NCBI GenBank assembly: GCA_030737875.1
Contig: CM060923.1
Span: forward strand, 493,918,453 to 493,982,452
From: Allium sativum
Lineage: Eukaryota; Streptophyta; Magnoliopsida; Asparagales; Amaryllidaceae
Direction: 5' to 3'
Length of the DNA: 64,000 bases
The translations under genes and the position numbers were made by a program. The notes under the pieces were generated by a model that saw only the letters and a program-made list of their open reading frames with translations, had not been told where the DNA came from and did not search any database. The first letter of the stretch is position 1. Every line of letters begins with the position of its first letter. Shown here piece by piece: positions 1 through 10,921 of this stretch.

Positions 1-383
1 CTGATTTTCATGATTAGTTAAAAACTGATTTGTATGCTAGATATAAAAAAAATCTGAACTTTATTTGATTTGAAGTATTAAAAATATAATCTTTACTATA
101 TAGAAGTGGTAGAAATATGATTTTTGTTTATGTAGAGAATTAAAAATATCATCTTTATATAGTAGGAGGGATAAAAATATTGTTTCTATCATGGTAGCAA
201 GTTAAAAATATTATTTTTATTCGTGTAGCTAAGTAAAAATATAATTTTCATAACGAAATAAAAATATCACCTTTATATAGGTAGCACATAAAAATGTGAT
301 TTTTATAGTGATGAAGTCGATATTTTTGAAAAGGTGAAGTCTATATTTTTGAAAAGGCGAAATTTTTATGTATTGAATAGCAT

Positions 384-655
384 AGTAAAAATTCGATTTT
401 TATATATTGAATAGAGAAGTAAAAATTCGATTTTTATATATTGAATAATGAAGTAAAAATTCGATTTTTATATATTGAATAACGAAGTAAAAATTCGATT
501 TTTATATATTGAATAGCAAAGTAAAAATGTGATTTTTATATATCGAACATGGAAGTAAAAATGTGATTTTTATATATCGAACATCGAAGTAAAAATATGA
601 TTTTTATATATCGAACATCGATGTAAAAATATGATTTTTATATATGTAGTGGCTA
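384..655 (+). repeat. 34-bp AT-rich tandem repeat in LTR of A
   Basis: About eight units of 34 bp start with AGTAAAAATTCG or AGTAAAAATGTG and end in a TATATATTGAAT or TATATATCGAAC type tail. Each carries a small dyad, AAAAAT and ATTTTT around three bases. The same array recurs at about 9414-9683 in the right LTR. Related but shorter TAAAAATATGATTTTTAT arrays occupy the same LTR position in element C (about 45960-46260). Confidence 0.85.
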
Positions 656-1502
656 CGGGCAAAGAAAGTGATATCGGCGGGAACAGTGAAGATTTCTATC
701 AATGAAGTGCCGTGGAGCTAGGATAGCTATTTGTGAGAATTTCTCACCTTTCAATTTCTTTTTATAGTTATATATATATATATACTAGGATGCAGACGGT
801 GCTTAGTAGCACCCGACACAATCGTCCACAGACCATGGACTTGTTTGTTTGGTTGCATAGATTAGTTAGATGATTTGATTTGAAATTGAATTGTTTGGTG
901 AAATGAATGGATTGATTGATGTGTGAATGGCGTGGGCCTTCACTAGACCGGGGATAAGGCTAAGCCTCGTCCCGTTTCTAGTATCGTGCCGTTATGCCGC
1001 CGAAATTTTCTAAAATATGTTAGAAAAATAAAAATATCATTTTATTTAAAGAATGAACTGAATAGAAATTCATATGTTGGAATAAAATGTTTTATCGTTA
1101 AAAATATATTTTTTTTAACGTGGATATGAATAAATAAATGTTCATTTACAAACCCGACGGTTTGTTTATGTACACCTATTTGAAGGACATTGATTGGGTC
1201 GATAAATTTTACACATCGCCCAACTGTACAAATAAAATATTTGTTTGATTGTTTGAAACCCCACACGGGTGTTAGGATGAAATTTGAAGTTCACTCATCC
1301 TGATTGATTAAGTATGTCGATCGATCGATTGACAGGCTGTTATAAGCGTTAGATATCTATATTTGATGCTTATACAGTGTAGTGCACTTTGGTTGATGGT
1401 TGATTATTTTTCAATGCTATATTACATGTGTTGTATGAAAATCCATATAATTAACTTTATATGGTAATTGATTGGGCCTCATTCCAATTTGAAAAATAAA
1501 GA

Positions 1503-1773
1503 AGATATATAATAAGAGTTCATGTGTTGATAGTACTCATCCATTGAGATTGGTCATGTGTTGAACGAAATATTTTAGTAATAAAATTTACATCTTTATC
1601 AATATAAAATAAGAGTTTATGTGCTGACAGTACTCATCCATTGAGATTGGTCATGTGTTGAACGAAATATTTTAGTAATAAAATTTACATCTTTATCAAT
1701 ATAAAATAAGAGTTCATGTGTTGACAGTACTCATCCATTGAGATTGGTCATGTGTTGAATGAAATATTTTGAT
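1503..1773 (+). repeat. 97-bp tandem repeat, three copies, in LTR of A
   Basis: Three units about 97 bp apart begin near 1515, 1612 and 1709 with AAGAGTTCATGTGTTGA-like sequence, followed by a CATCCATTGAGATTGGTCAT segment and an AATAAAATTTACAT tail. The right LTR has the equivalent array at about 10538-10790. Element C has only a degenerate trace near 47940, so the expansion is specific to the A subfamily. Confidence 0.8.
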
Positions 1774-1887
1774 AATAACAACTATTTTGAAAAAGAAATA
1801 TTTGAAATAGAATATTTGAAAATAGAAATTTATGAAGCCGTGTTGATTAGATTGACGCCATTTTGACGTAAACGATTTATATCGATT

Positions 1888-2140
1888 TTATTCATTTCGA
1901 AATGAATTGAATATAAAACGACTTCGAAATGAATTGAATATAAAACGATTTCGAAATGAATTAAATATAAAACGATTTCGAAATGAATTGAATATAAAAC
2001 GATTTCGAAATGAATTGAATATAAAACGATTTCGAAATGAATTGAATATAAAGCGATTTCGAAATGAATTGAATATAAAACGATTTCGAAATGAATTAAA
2101 TATAAAACGATTTCGAAATGAATTGAATTGAAAACGATTT
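1888..2140 (+). repeat. 27-bp minisatellite in LTR of A
   Basis: About nine copies of a 27-bp unit containing the palindrome ATTTCGAAAT. Because 27 is a multiple of three, both strands stay open and give artificial repeats of nine residues. The matching array in the right LTR is at about 10922-11160. Elements B and C have a single degenerate unit at this position. Confidence 0.9.
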
Positions 2141-2452
2141 CGAAAGGAATTGAAAACGAATTCAAATTGAATAGAAAGCGAATTGAAATGAATTCAAATT
2201 GAATTGAAATTTGAATAGAAATGAATTTTAAAACGAATTTATAAAGAAGAATTCAATTTTGATTTGAATTAAAATGGAAGTTGAAATTGCTTTTGAAACG
2301 AATTTAAAACTATTTATATAATTCGTTTTAAATAGAAATCGACGAAATATATATTATATATATATTATATATATAATATAATGGCCTGAATAGAACGCGC
2401 CGGGCCGCGGCAGTTCGTGAATTTCGACCATTTATTTCAAACGGGTATTACG

Positions 2453-4060
2453 GGAGATCCGACCGTCGGATTCTCCTAAAACCGGAACCGTTGGGTTCGT
2501 ATCGACAAGAGCTTTCTAACAAATATTAGAAATTGAAAATCTAACTGTTGGATTTGGAGATACGTCCAAATCAAATTCGAAAAAGGTCGCTGTAAGTGCA
2601 GTTCGATGGCCATTGGTGGAAATCGACTGTACGGGCCTTGATAAAATTATTAAAAATAGTAATAATTTGTGTAAAATCATAAGAAATGATTTAGAAAGAA
2701 CTGGGATGAAAAATCCCATATTTGAAAAGATAAAAATAGATTTTTATCGAAATGAACTAGTTTTGAACTAGAATTATAATTCTATTTATTTTTAAATAAA
2801 TAAATTGAGTTTGAAAAGGGTTTTAAAAATAACCAGATTTCCCAATGATTGCATTAGAGTGGATTTGAATCGAAATTGTCCTCGGAATATTTCGATGTTG
2901 GAATTCGTGATTATACAGATGTTGTTATGGAAATTTGAAAGATATATTTATATCGTTATTTCCAATACGACATTTGTTAGTCGTAGAATTTGATATTGAA
3001 TATAAGCCGATATAATTTCTATTCAGAGCCTTGTATTGAATATCAAATGTGATTTGGGTTTGTCGTGAATGGTGTCTTCACTAACACTGTTCTTGAACCC
3101 AGTTGAGAAAAGATTAAATCTTTTTATTTAGATTTAATGAAGTGTACCAATTAAATAATATTTAATTGGAATTGAATTGATATTGATTTTTGGGTTTATC
3201 GTGGACAGTGTTTTAAATAACACTCGTTCTTTAACCCAATAATTAATGAACGTGATTTAGGGTTTATCGTGAACCGTGTTTTAAATGACACTGATTCTTT
3301 AACCCCGTTAACGATTAAAACTAAGTGGAGTTTTAATGAATCTTTAATTAGATTGAAATGGTCGAGAATGGAGTATCACCAGTTTTGCTCCAAGCGATAG
3401 TTAAATCTTTAATTAGATTTGAACGTGAAATGGTAATTGAATTTACCGATAACACTGTGGTATTAGATATGAAGTATTACTAGTTTTACTTCATGGGATA
3501 AATAGGTTGGGATTGGGAAATTAAAACAAATGATTACTTCGGTAAGTTTCGTTAATCCCGACTAGTTGAATCGAAATTCAAAAGAATAAATATAAAGAAT
3601 TTATCTTGGATAAGATTAATGGGAACCTTTCCCTATGAAGGTGAAATTTAGAAACTAACTGTCGGTTAGCCAAGCAGAATGGTTTTCTGGATATTGATCT
3701 GATGTTGGTTTCGGCCTTCGGGGTTAATATTTAGGGAATTATTCTCTTGATTAATTTACGGTTAGTGACTAATGAATTGGAATGAGGCGTATGTTGTGTT
3801 TGTGTAACACTTATTTAAAATATACGCGAGTTATTCGGAAAGACCGGGTTTATCCCATTCTGAATAACTGATACGACGATAAGTCGAAGATGAAGACGAT
3901 GGTCGAAGACCGGAAGTCTTCACGTCGTTTGGGTGATTACTGATGATCTTGATTGGGCTGTACACCCAAGAAGATGGAAACAGTTGGTGATCGTCCAGAC
4001 GTACTTGGAGATCGATGGATATGCGGGGTACTAGGTGCCTCCGGTTTCGTTCAGACCCAG
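2453..4060 (+). other. Hairpin-rich domain of the LTR (left copy of A)
   Basis: Read directly: a near-continuous series of short inverted repeats. Arms are at 2453-2463 with 2465-2476; 2551-2558 with 2565-2572; 2599-2607 with 2622-2629; 3369 with 3392; 3469-3494; 3787-3792 with 3822-3827; 3829-3836 with 3862-3869; 3873-3878 with 3923-3928, enclosing 3891-3897 with 3916-3922 and 3901-3904 with 3908-3911; and 3946-3957 with 3965-3975. Most recur in elements B and C, some with compensating changes. The domain lies downstream of the presumed LTR promoter, so it would be transcribed. Its function is unknown; a packaging, dimerisation or structured-RNA role is inference. Confidence 0.7.
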
Positions 4061-5180
4061 AACAGACTTGTAAATGGACTGCGTGTCTGACATTGGATTT
4101 TAGTCTGTGTGATTGATTTCTATTAAATATATATCTATTTGGCGGCGGAGAATTTATTCTCTTGCTTAACGCCCTTCTCTGAGACGTACGAGCTCAGGGG
4201 TTATATATTGATGGATATCAAACGCATGGAGTGAATTGCCTGTGTGGCATGCCTAAGTGGCAATTGATCGAGGCTTCTGTTGAAAAGCAAAGTCTTGTGG
4301 TGATGATCAAAGCAAGGCCTTTGTGGCGTAGCTTTGTGTAACGTTTTCTTCGCGAGTTTCACACCCGGTATGAACCAAAAACGGGAGAGGACGTCAGGGA
4401 GGGCATGCGTTTCTTTCTAGCTAGAAGTGGCGTCAGTGGTTTTACACGCCCTGACGAGTTTGACTTATGTGGTTGTTGCTGTTGCGAGGCGCCTCGGATT
4501 GATCAGTCGTTCTCGAACCGATGGAGTCATTTAGTTGGCTCACCTACGCCCCATAGGGCGGGGAAACGCATGTTCAGGGTTTAAGTTTAATCCACATCGG
4601 TGGACTGGCCCTGAGGATCCAAGGGCCCACCTGAGTCTGGGTCCTGTGGCTCGGGCTAGAGAGTCACGAATCGGTTGAGGACTATCTTTTGCCTCGGTTC
4701 ATAGATGGAAATCCAATTTCCAAATACAAGACATTTGCGGTTTTATTTGTAAACCTATATATGGCGACATAGTGGCATGGGACGCTCATGTCGCCTATGA
4801 TTGATACTTATGATTTGAAGTTGTTTTATACACTATGCACTTATAATAGTATCAAATGATTTGTGTTAAAACGTATCAAGCATTCTTTGGCTGTTATAAG
4901 GGAAAACCCTATCCCTCGGCTTGCGTTGCATTGTGTGATAGGACCTGGGTCTTATAACAGCTTCATTTTTCTTTATTTAGCATTGCGTTGTTTGTTTTAT
5001 GCACTGGTATTCTTGGGAGGAAACCCGTTCCGTGTTATACGGCGTGGTCCCTTGATTTACCGAACTTTAAAGACAAAGATTAATAACTGTTTTAGTTCTC
5101 ACACCAGTCACATGACTGACCTGGAGTTTATTGTTTTAACCTAAACTCTGGGTGCCCTTATTTTTGACACGGGCAGCTAG

Positions 5181-5197
5181 TAGTTTTGGTTTTGCAG
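5181..5197 (+). other. Conserved 3' splice-acceptor-like site in LTR
   Basis: A TAGTTTTGGTTTTGCAG tract, an excellent match to a plant acceptor, is kept in A right (ending 14225), B left (37224), C left (50865) and reversed copy R (about 43323, minus strand). Together with the GTGAGT-like donors after the leaders of A (8905) and C (45929), it could define a roughly 5-kb intron inside the LTR. No transcript evidence is available. Confidence 0.35.
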
Positions 5198-5329
5198 ATT
5201 ATATTCACAGGATCCTGGTTTACAGCTGGAACGATATCCGGAAAGCTTTGTATCCGTATATCTCATTCTAGTTGTGTATTGTATTATTTTTCCGCTGCGA
5301 TGTATTTAAATGTAATTTAAATCTCTGAT

Positions 5330-5420
5330 ATTTCTGTGTAATATTTATTTGTTCATACTCTGTATATTCTTGTAATCTGATGCATTGTTGTAATATACAA
5401 TGAAATGTTCTTCTGTTTGT
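5330..5420 (+). terminator. Probable LTR polyadenylation region
   Basis: The last 150 bp of the LTR is T-rich with TGTAATATTTATTTG, TTGTAATCTGATG and TTGTAATATACAATGAAA motifs, typical of plant near-upstream and cleavage regions. It is conserved in all copies (14358-14430; about 37340-37430; about 50990-51065). If used, the R region of this family spans most of the LTR. Confidence 0.4.
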
Positions 5421-5488
5421 GTTCTGTTGTGGCTTGTTCTCGAACTATCCGACGCTTTCCTTTACGGGGAAGTTACGGGTTTTCACAG

Positions 5489-5501
5489 TTGGTATCAGAG
5501 C
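5489..5501 (+). other. Primer binding site of A (initiator tRNA-Met)
   Basis: TTGGTATCAGAGC matches the complement of the 3' end of plant initiator tRNA-Met and lies directly after the LTR end CA plus one base. Equivalent sites are at 37512 (B) and 51179 (C). Confidence 0.9.
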
Positions 5502-6515
5502 TTTGGTTTACAAAGCTTCGAGAACAAGGCACATTAGAACCATACGAAAGAATTCATCGGATATTGGATTAAGCAATATCCAATTAGAATGACTCGTTAG
5601 AGATAGGATCAGTAGTATCCTAGAACGAGTGTGAAGAGTAAATTTTTCAAATGAAAACAATTTTGTTTTAAAAATTTTAATCGTTTTAAACGTATTTGAA
5701 TATTTATTTATTTTGAATATGGACAATCTGATATATAAAGATTTTGCATATACGCCTTGCAAACGTGTATTTGAAATTTTAATATACTGGATAGATATAG
5801 AATTACACTCTAGTCGCCCGGAGATGATGTTGATAATGACCATGGCATCATCAATAATTATGTTCGCGTTTCGAAGGTGTTATTTCTATATATTTCCATT
5901 AGACTGGTGTGAGAACCAAAACTTATATAGCTAGAGTACTTTGTTGTGAATTGGCATCAAAAACATGATTTTCTTTATATGTAGTAAAATTATCAATTTG
6001 AAACGTTAAAGTCACTAATTGATTGATGTTTGTGTTGTTTGTTTATTTGTTTGATAATTTTGAACCATTATGCCTAATTGAATCAAATATTGAATTATAT
6101 TGAAAATTGGTCGCATTTGCTTGCATATACATATACTTACATTGAACAAGTCGTAGCAAGGAGGCTAGAGCCGAAGAATAAAATTGGTTTGCCCGACAAA
6201 TAGGTACATGTTTACTACATGATTTACTGTTTTGTTTGGGTGATGATGATTTTATGAGGCTATTGGCTAGCCGCTTGGCTTTTTCTTTTTCTTTTTGAGA
6301 TCTGAAGGACCGGGGAAGCTATTTGAAATTCCCCGATGCTCCCGGTGCAGGGGAGGTTATGGCGAAATTTTTCGAAAATTTAGGGTGTTAGCCAAATTTT
6401 TGAAAATTTGAAAATCCTCAGAAACTGAAAAGTTGGAGAATGGAAGCCAGATCGAACGTAGAGTTGATTAATCAAACCACTTTCGACTTTGTTCCTTTTC
6501 GGGGACGAAAAGTTT

Positions 6516-6529
6516 TAAGTGGGGGAGAT
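6516..6529 (+). other. Polypurine tract of A
   Basis: AAGTGGGGGAGAT lies immediately before the LTR start TGTAATAA and would be the plus-strand primer. It is identical in B (before 38541) and C (before 52201). Confidence 0.85.
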
Positions 6530-6537
6530 TGTAATAA

Positions 6538-7320
6538 GTGAAAATTAGTGTCACATCCCTATTAAGTTTCAAAATTAGGTTCACATCCGGTCATAAACTT
6601 ATTATAAATTTAGTCCCTGCTTTCATTTTTACGTGTTATTCATAATATTCGCATGCATGTATGCTAATATTCTGAATGAATATTTGCATATATGTATGCA
6701 AATATTTTGAATTTTTGCATACATGTATGCAAATATTCTGAACAAATAGTTGCATACATGTATGCAAAAATTCAAAATAGTTGCATATATGTATGCAACT
6801 TTTCTGAACGAATATTTGCATACATGTATGCAAATATTTTGAATTTATGCATACATGTATGCAACTATTCTGATGAATATTTGCATACATATATGCAAAT
6901 ATTCTAAATTTTTGCATACATGTATGCAACTATTCTGAACGAATATTTGCATACATGTATGCAAATATTCGTTCATGTATGCAAATATTCGTTCAGAATA
7001 GTTGCATACATGTATGCAACTATTCAAAATATTTGCATACATGTATGCAACTATTCTGAACGAATATTTGCATACATGTATGCAAATATTTTGAATTTTT
7101 GCATACATGTATGCAACTATTCTGAACGAATATTTGCATACATGTATGCAAATATTCTGAATTGTTGCATACATGTATGCAAATAAAGTTGAACTAACGT
7201 TAATGAATTGTTGCATAAATGTATGCAATTTTTCTAAATAGGGACCTAATTTACAATAAGTTAATGACCGGACCTGAGCCTAATTTTGAAACTTAATAGG
7301 GACCTGTGCCAAACGGACCC
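6538..7320. mobile_element. MULE-type MITE with palindrome array
   Basis: The insertion is flanked by perfect 9-bp duplicates TTGTAATAA at 6529-6537 and 7321-7329, the size made by Mutator-like transposases. The first and last roughly 80 bp are imperfect inverted repeats: CCCTATTAAGTTTCAAAATT at the left pairs with its complement near 7282-7303. The interior is a tandem array of palindromes. There is no transposase. The TIR-plus-array layout fits a non-autonomous MULE/MITE; the long inverted repeats make it foldback-like. Confidence 0.85.
6645..7225. repeat. Array of TGCATACATGTATGCA palindromes
   Basis: About 18 copies of the 16-bp perfect palindrome TGCATACATGTATGCA are spaced 29-36 bp apart. 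Linkers alternate between AATATTCTGAACGAATAT and AATATTTTGAATTT types. Because the unit is self-complementary, both strands read through as artificial cysteine- and histidine-rich peptides. One half unit near 6974 marks a local duplication breakpoint. Confidence 0.9.
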
Positions 7321-8189
7321 TTGTAATAACCCGGAAAATCTGGGCCAGTTAAAATTTTTATTTTGGCAATATTAGCGAATTTTGATTATTTAAAATGAAT
7401 TATTTTAAATAATATCGACGAGAAATTTATTTTGAATATAATTCGAACGTATATTTTATATACGTAGTCGTTAGAATATTAATATTTATATATAATTATA
7501 AATAGAATTGAAAATGGCGCGGTAGTTTGATAATTCGATTTCAAATTTCATTTGAATGTACCGGGTGCAAAACAATCCGGATTTTAGTGAAACCAAAAAC
7601 ATTAGGATCTAATTGATAATATCTTTCCAACGAATCCCGGAAATCGAAATTTCATAACGGGAATCAAAAGATATGTCCAGTTGAAAATTCTGAATAGTCG
7701 CTATGGAATTCAGGCCCTTAAAAATGGACATTTTGCAAACGACCTCGGATTTCGACGAAACCAGTTTTGTTGGGTCCGTGATGTAAAGTTATTGCTAGGT
7801 TTCAAATTTCATAATTTTTCGAATCAATATGTGAGCGTGGCAAAGGAAAACGCGTTTGACCAGTTTCAGTTGATTTTAATCAACTGGAAAATGGCCATTT
7901 TTCCAACGGTCTCGGAATTCGACGAAACTAGTTTTGTTAGGACCGTATAGTCAATACGAAGCTAGAAAATATTTTACTGGAATTTTCCTAGTTAGTATGT
8001 GACCCCGGTAAATTGAAATGCGTGTTCAAATTCAATATATAGAGTTATATGTTGATTTCAACGGAAACTGATTCAAACGATCATATCAGCTTGCGATACA
8101 TATCCCATTGGGTTCGGAATGGGGGTAGAACGCTATAGACGACAGGCGGTGGGCCTCGTTTCGAGGTCGTATGTAAAAGTCAACTTTTT

Positions 8190-8905
8190 GAAATATAAAT
8201 TAATTAAATAAATTAATTTCTTCTTTTGCATATACCCCCCCCCCCCCCCCGTATATTCTTCAACCCGATCAGAAGAAAAAGGAAAACAAAACCCTAAATC
8301 GCCCGTCATCCCCCCCCCCCTAACCAGTCGTCGCGCCTCCTCCGACGAACTTTCCCCCATCTCCGGCGAGCATTGGCGACCCCCCCTCCCCTCAGCATCG
8401 ACCGTCGTTTCCCTCCCCGTCTGAAGATCGACAGACCTCGAAACCCGAACCCGAGCAAACCCTAGCGCCGCCAGCTCCAACACAACCACCACCCCTGGAC
8501 CACCGTAGACCGCCACCGCTGGAAGCCCAGAGCACCCCTCCGACGAAGAACCCCCCCCCCCCCCCTCCCGTCATTCACGAAACAGAAATCAAATTTAAAG
8601 AAAAAAAAAGAAAAAAAAGAGGATCGTCGGGGGGGAAAGAAGCCGCCGCCCTCTCCTCCCAGGTGGCGCGCCCACAACCAGAGTCTCCCCAGTCTTCCTC
8701 GCGCGACGCCCTCACCCACTCGAAGCCCCACAACCGGGAAGATCAATCGCGAGCTTCCATGAAGCCCTAGTCCCAAAAATTCGCCCAATACCGACCACCT
8801 CCGCTGCTCAGTCGCGAGCTCCCCCCCTCCGTCCGACTCAGCGCACCCCGACCCCCCCTCTGAACAAATGCAGCCCCTCCAACTCCAGTTCGGAAAAAAA
8901 AAGTG
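8190..8905 (+). promoter_or_regulatory. Putative LTR promoter and GC-rich leader, A subfamily
   Basis: AT-rich sequence with TATA-like runs (8185-8234) gives way abruptly to a C-rich leader containing AACCCTAAATCG and GAAGCCCTAG segments, which look like plant 5' UTRs. It has three pure C runs: 8235-8250, 8310-8320 and 8551-8565. It ends at a purine tract followed by GTGTGAGTTC. Elements B and C carry unrelated GC-rich leaders at the same place. Large minus-strand frames here are composition artefacts. Confidence 0.45.
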
Positions 8906-10921
8906 TGAGTTCTTTTATTTTATTTTAGTTTAATTTCTGATTTTATCCCAAGTTAAAAATATAGTTTTAAATCAGTTTTATTTAAGGTAAGTCAATGGTT
9001 GGGAAAAACTGATTTTGTTTATAGGTAAAACTGATTTTCATGATTAGTTAAAAACTGATTTGTATGCTAGATATAAAAAAAATCTGAACTTTATTTGATT
9101 TGAAGTATTAAAAATATAATCTTTACTATATAGAAGTGGTAGAAATATGATTTTTGTTTATGTAGAGAATTAAAAATATCATCTTTATATAGTAGGAGGG
9201 ATAAAAATATTGTTTCTATCATGGTAGCAAGTTAAAAATATTATTTTTATTCGTGTAGCTAAGTAAAAATATAATTTTCATAACGAAATAAAAATATCAC
9301 CTTTATATAGGTAGCACATAAAAATGTGATTTTTATAGTGATGAAGTCGATATTTTTGAAAAGGTGAAGTCTATATTTTTGAAAAGGCGAAATTTTTATG
9401 TATTGAATAGCATAGTAAAAATTCGATTTTTATATATTGAATAGAGAAGTAAAAATTCGATTTTTATATATTGAATAATGAAGTAAAAATTCGATTTTTA
9501 TATATTGAATAACGAAGTAAAAATTCGATTTTTATATATTGAATAGCAAAGTAAAAATGTGATTTTTATATATCGAACATGGAAGTAAAAATGTGATTTT
9601 TATATATCGAACATCGAAGTAAAAATATGATTTTTATATATCGAACATCGATGTAAAAATATGATTTTTATATATGTAGTGGCTACGGGCAAAGAAAGTG
9701 ATATCGGTGGGAACAGTGAAGATTTCTATCAATGAAGTGCCGTGGAGCTAGGATAGCTATTTGTGAGAATTTCTCACCTTTCAATTTCTTTTTCTAGTTA
9801 TATATATATATACTAGGATGCAGACGGTGCTTAGTAGCACCCGACACAATCGTCCACAGACCATGGACTTGTTTGTTTGGTTGCATAGATTAGTTAGATG
9901 ATTTGGTTTGAAATTGAATTGTTTGGTGAAATGAATGGATTGATTGATGTGTGAATGGCGTGGGCCTTCACTAGACCGGGGATAAGGCTAAGCCTCGTCC
10001 CGTTTCTAGTATCGTGCCGTTATGCCGCCGAAATTTTCTAAAATATGTTAGAAAAATAAAAATATCATTTTATTTAAAGAATGAACTGAATAGAAATTCA
10101 TATGTTGGAATAAAATGTTTTATCGTTAAAAATATTTTTTTTTAACGTGGATATGAATAAATAAATGTTCATTTACAAACCCGACGGTTTGTTTATGTAC
10201 ACCTATTTGAAGGACATTGATTGGGTCGATAAATTTTACACATCGCCCAACTGTACAAATAAAATATTTGTTTGATTGTTTGAAACCCCACACGGGTGTT
10301 AGGATGAAATTTGAAGTTCACTCATCCTGATTGATTAAGTATGTCGATCGATCGATTGACAGGCTGTTATAAGCGTTAGATATCTATATTTGATGCTTAT
10401 ACAGTGTAGTGCACTTTGGTTGATGGTTGATTATTTTTCAATGCTATATTACATGTGTTGTATGAAAATCCATATAATTAACTTTATATGGTAATTGATT
10501 GGGCCTCATTCCAATTTGAAAAATAAAGAAGATATAAAATAAGAGTTCATGTGTTGACAGTACTCATCCATTGAGATTGGTCATGTGTTGAACGAAATAT
10601 TTTAGTAATAAAATTTACATCCTTATCAATATAAAATAAGAGTTCATGTTTTGACAGTACTCATCCATTGAGATTGGTCATGTGTTGAACGAAATATTTT
10701 AGTAATAAAATTTACATCTTTATCAATATAAAATAAGAGTTCATGTGTTGACAGTACTCATCCAATGAGATTGGTCATGTGTTGAACGAAATATTTTGAT
10801 AATAACAACTATTTTGAAAAAGAAATATTTGAAATAGAATATTTGAAAATAGAAATTTATGAAGCCGTGTTGATTAGATTGACGCCATTTTGACGTAAAC
10901 GATTTATATTGATTTTATTCA

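Larger units (their letters stand above)
1..5487 (+). mobile_element. Left LTR of non-autonomous giant-LTR element A (5' part outside window)
   Basis: The first base aligns with 9031 of the right LTR, and the two copies stay collinear and nearly identical to the shared end TTTTCACA (5487 and 14515). About 1.7 kb of this LTR lies before the window. The LTR ends in CA, two bases before an initiator-tRNA-Met primer site. It encodes no convincing protein. Within it are 34-bp, 97-bp and 27-bp tandem repeats and a long run of hairpins (about 2450-4100). The high identity of the two LTRs implies a young insertion. The Ty3/gypsy-derived assignment rests on the PBS, the polypurine tract and the LTR start, not on any protein. 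Confidence 0.9.
5488..6529 (+). mobile_element. Internal region of element A (non-coding, about 1.04 kb)
   Basis: It begins with a primer binding site and ends with a polypurine tract directly before the next LTR. No gag, protease, RT, RNase H or integrase motif is visible in any frame. The internal regions of B (about 1.03 kb) and C (1.02 kb) are collinear with it, so this is the standard form of the family and not a one-off deletion. The last 60 bp, around CGGGGACGAAAAG, resembles the tail of plant Ty3/gypsy polyproteins, which points to a gypsy ancestor. Confidence 0.85.

Noticed and set aside
1830..2165. Long repetitive frames on both strands over the 27-bp array
   Set aside because: The unit length is a multiple of three, so any strand stays open; there is no start context and the array is absent from B and C.
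2516..2719. About 67-residue minus-strand and 65-69-residue plus-strand frames kept in several LTRs
   Set aside because: They recur because the LTRs are homologous and the region is palindromic. A lacks the plus-strand ATG, lengths vary by copy and there is no recognisable protein.
5488..6529. Degenerate gag-pol in the element interior
   Set aside because: No zinc knuckle, DSG, YVDD or DDE motif in any frame of A, B or C; only the terminal gypsy-like tail is reminiscent.
6645..7225. CRISPR array
   Set aside because: Repeats are short palindromes with near-identical linkers inside a TIR-bounded plant MITE; there are no unique spacers.
6636..7228. Cys/His-rich frames up to 127 codons in the MITE
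   Set aside because: They arise from the self-complementary palindrome array and occur on both strands.
8133..8788. Gly/Arg/Trp-rich minus-strand frames in the A leader
   Set aside because: GC-rich leader composition with C runs; three overlapping frames are open at once and none has a domain.
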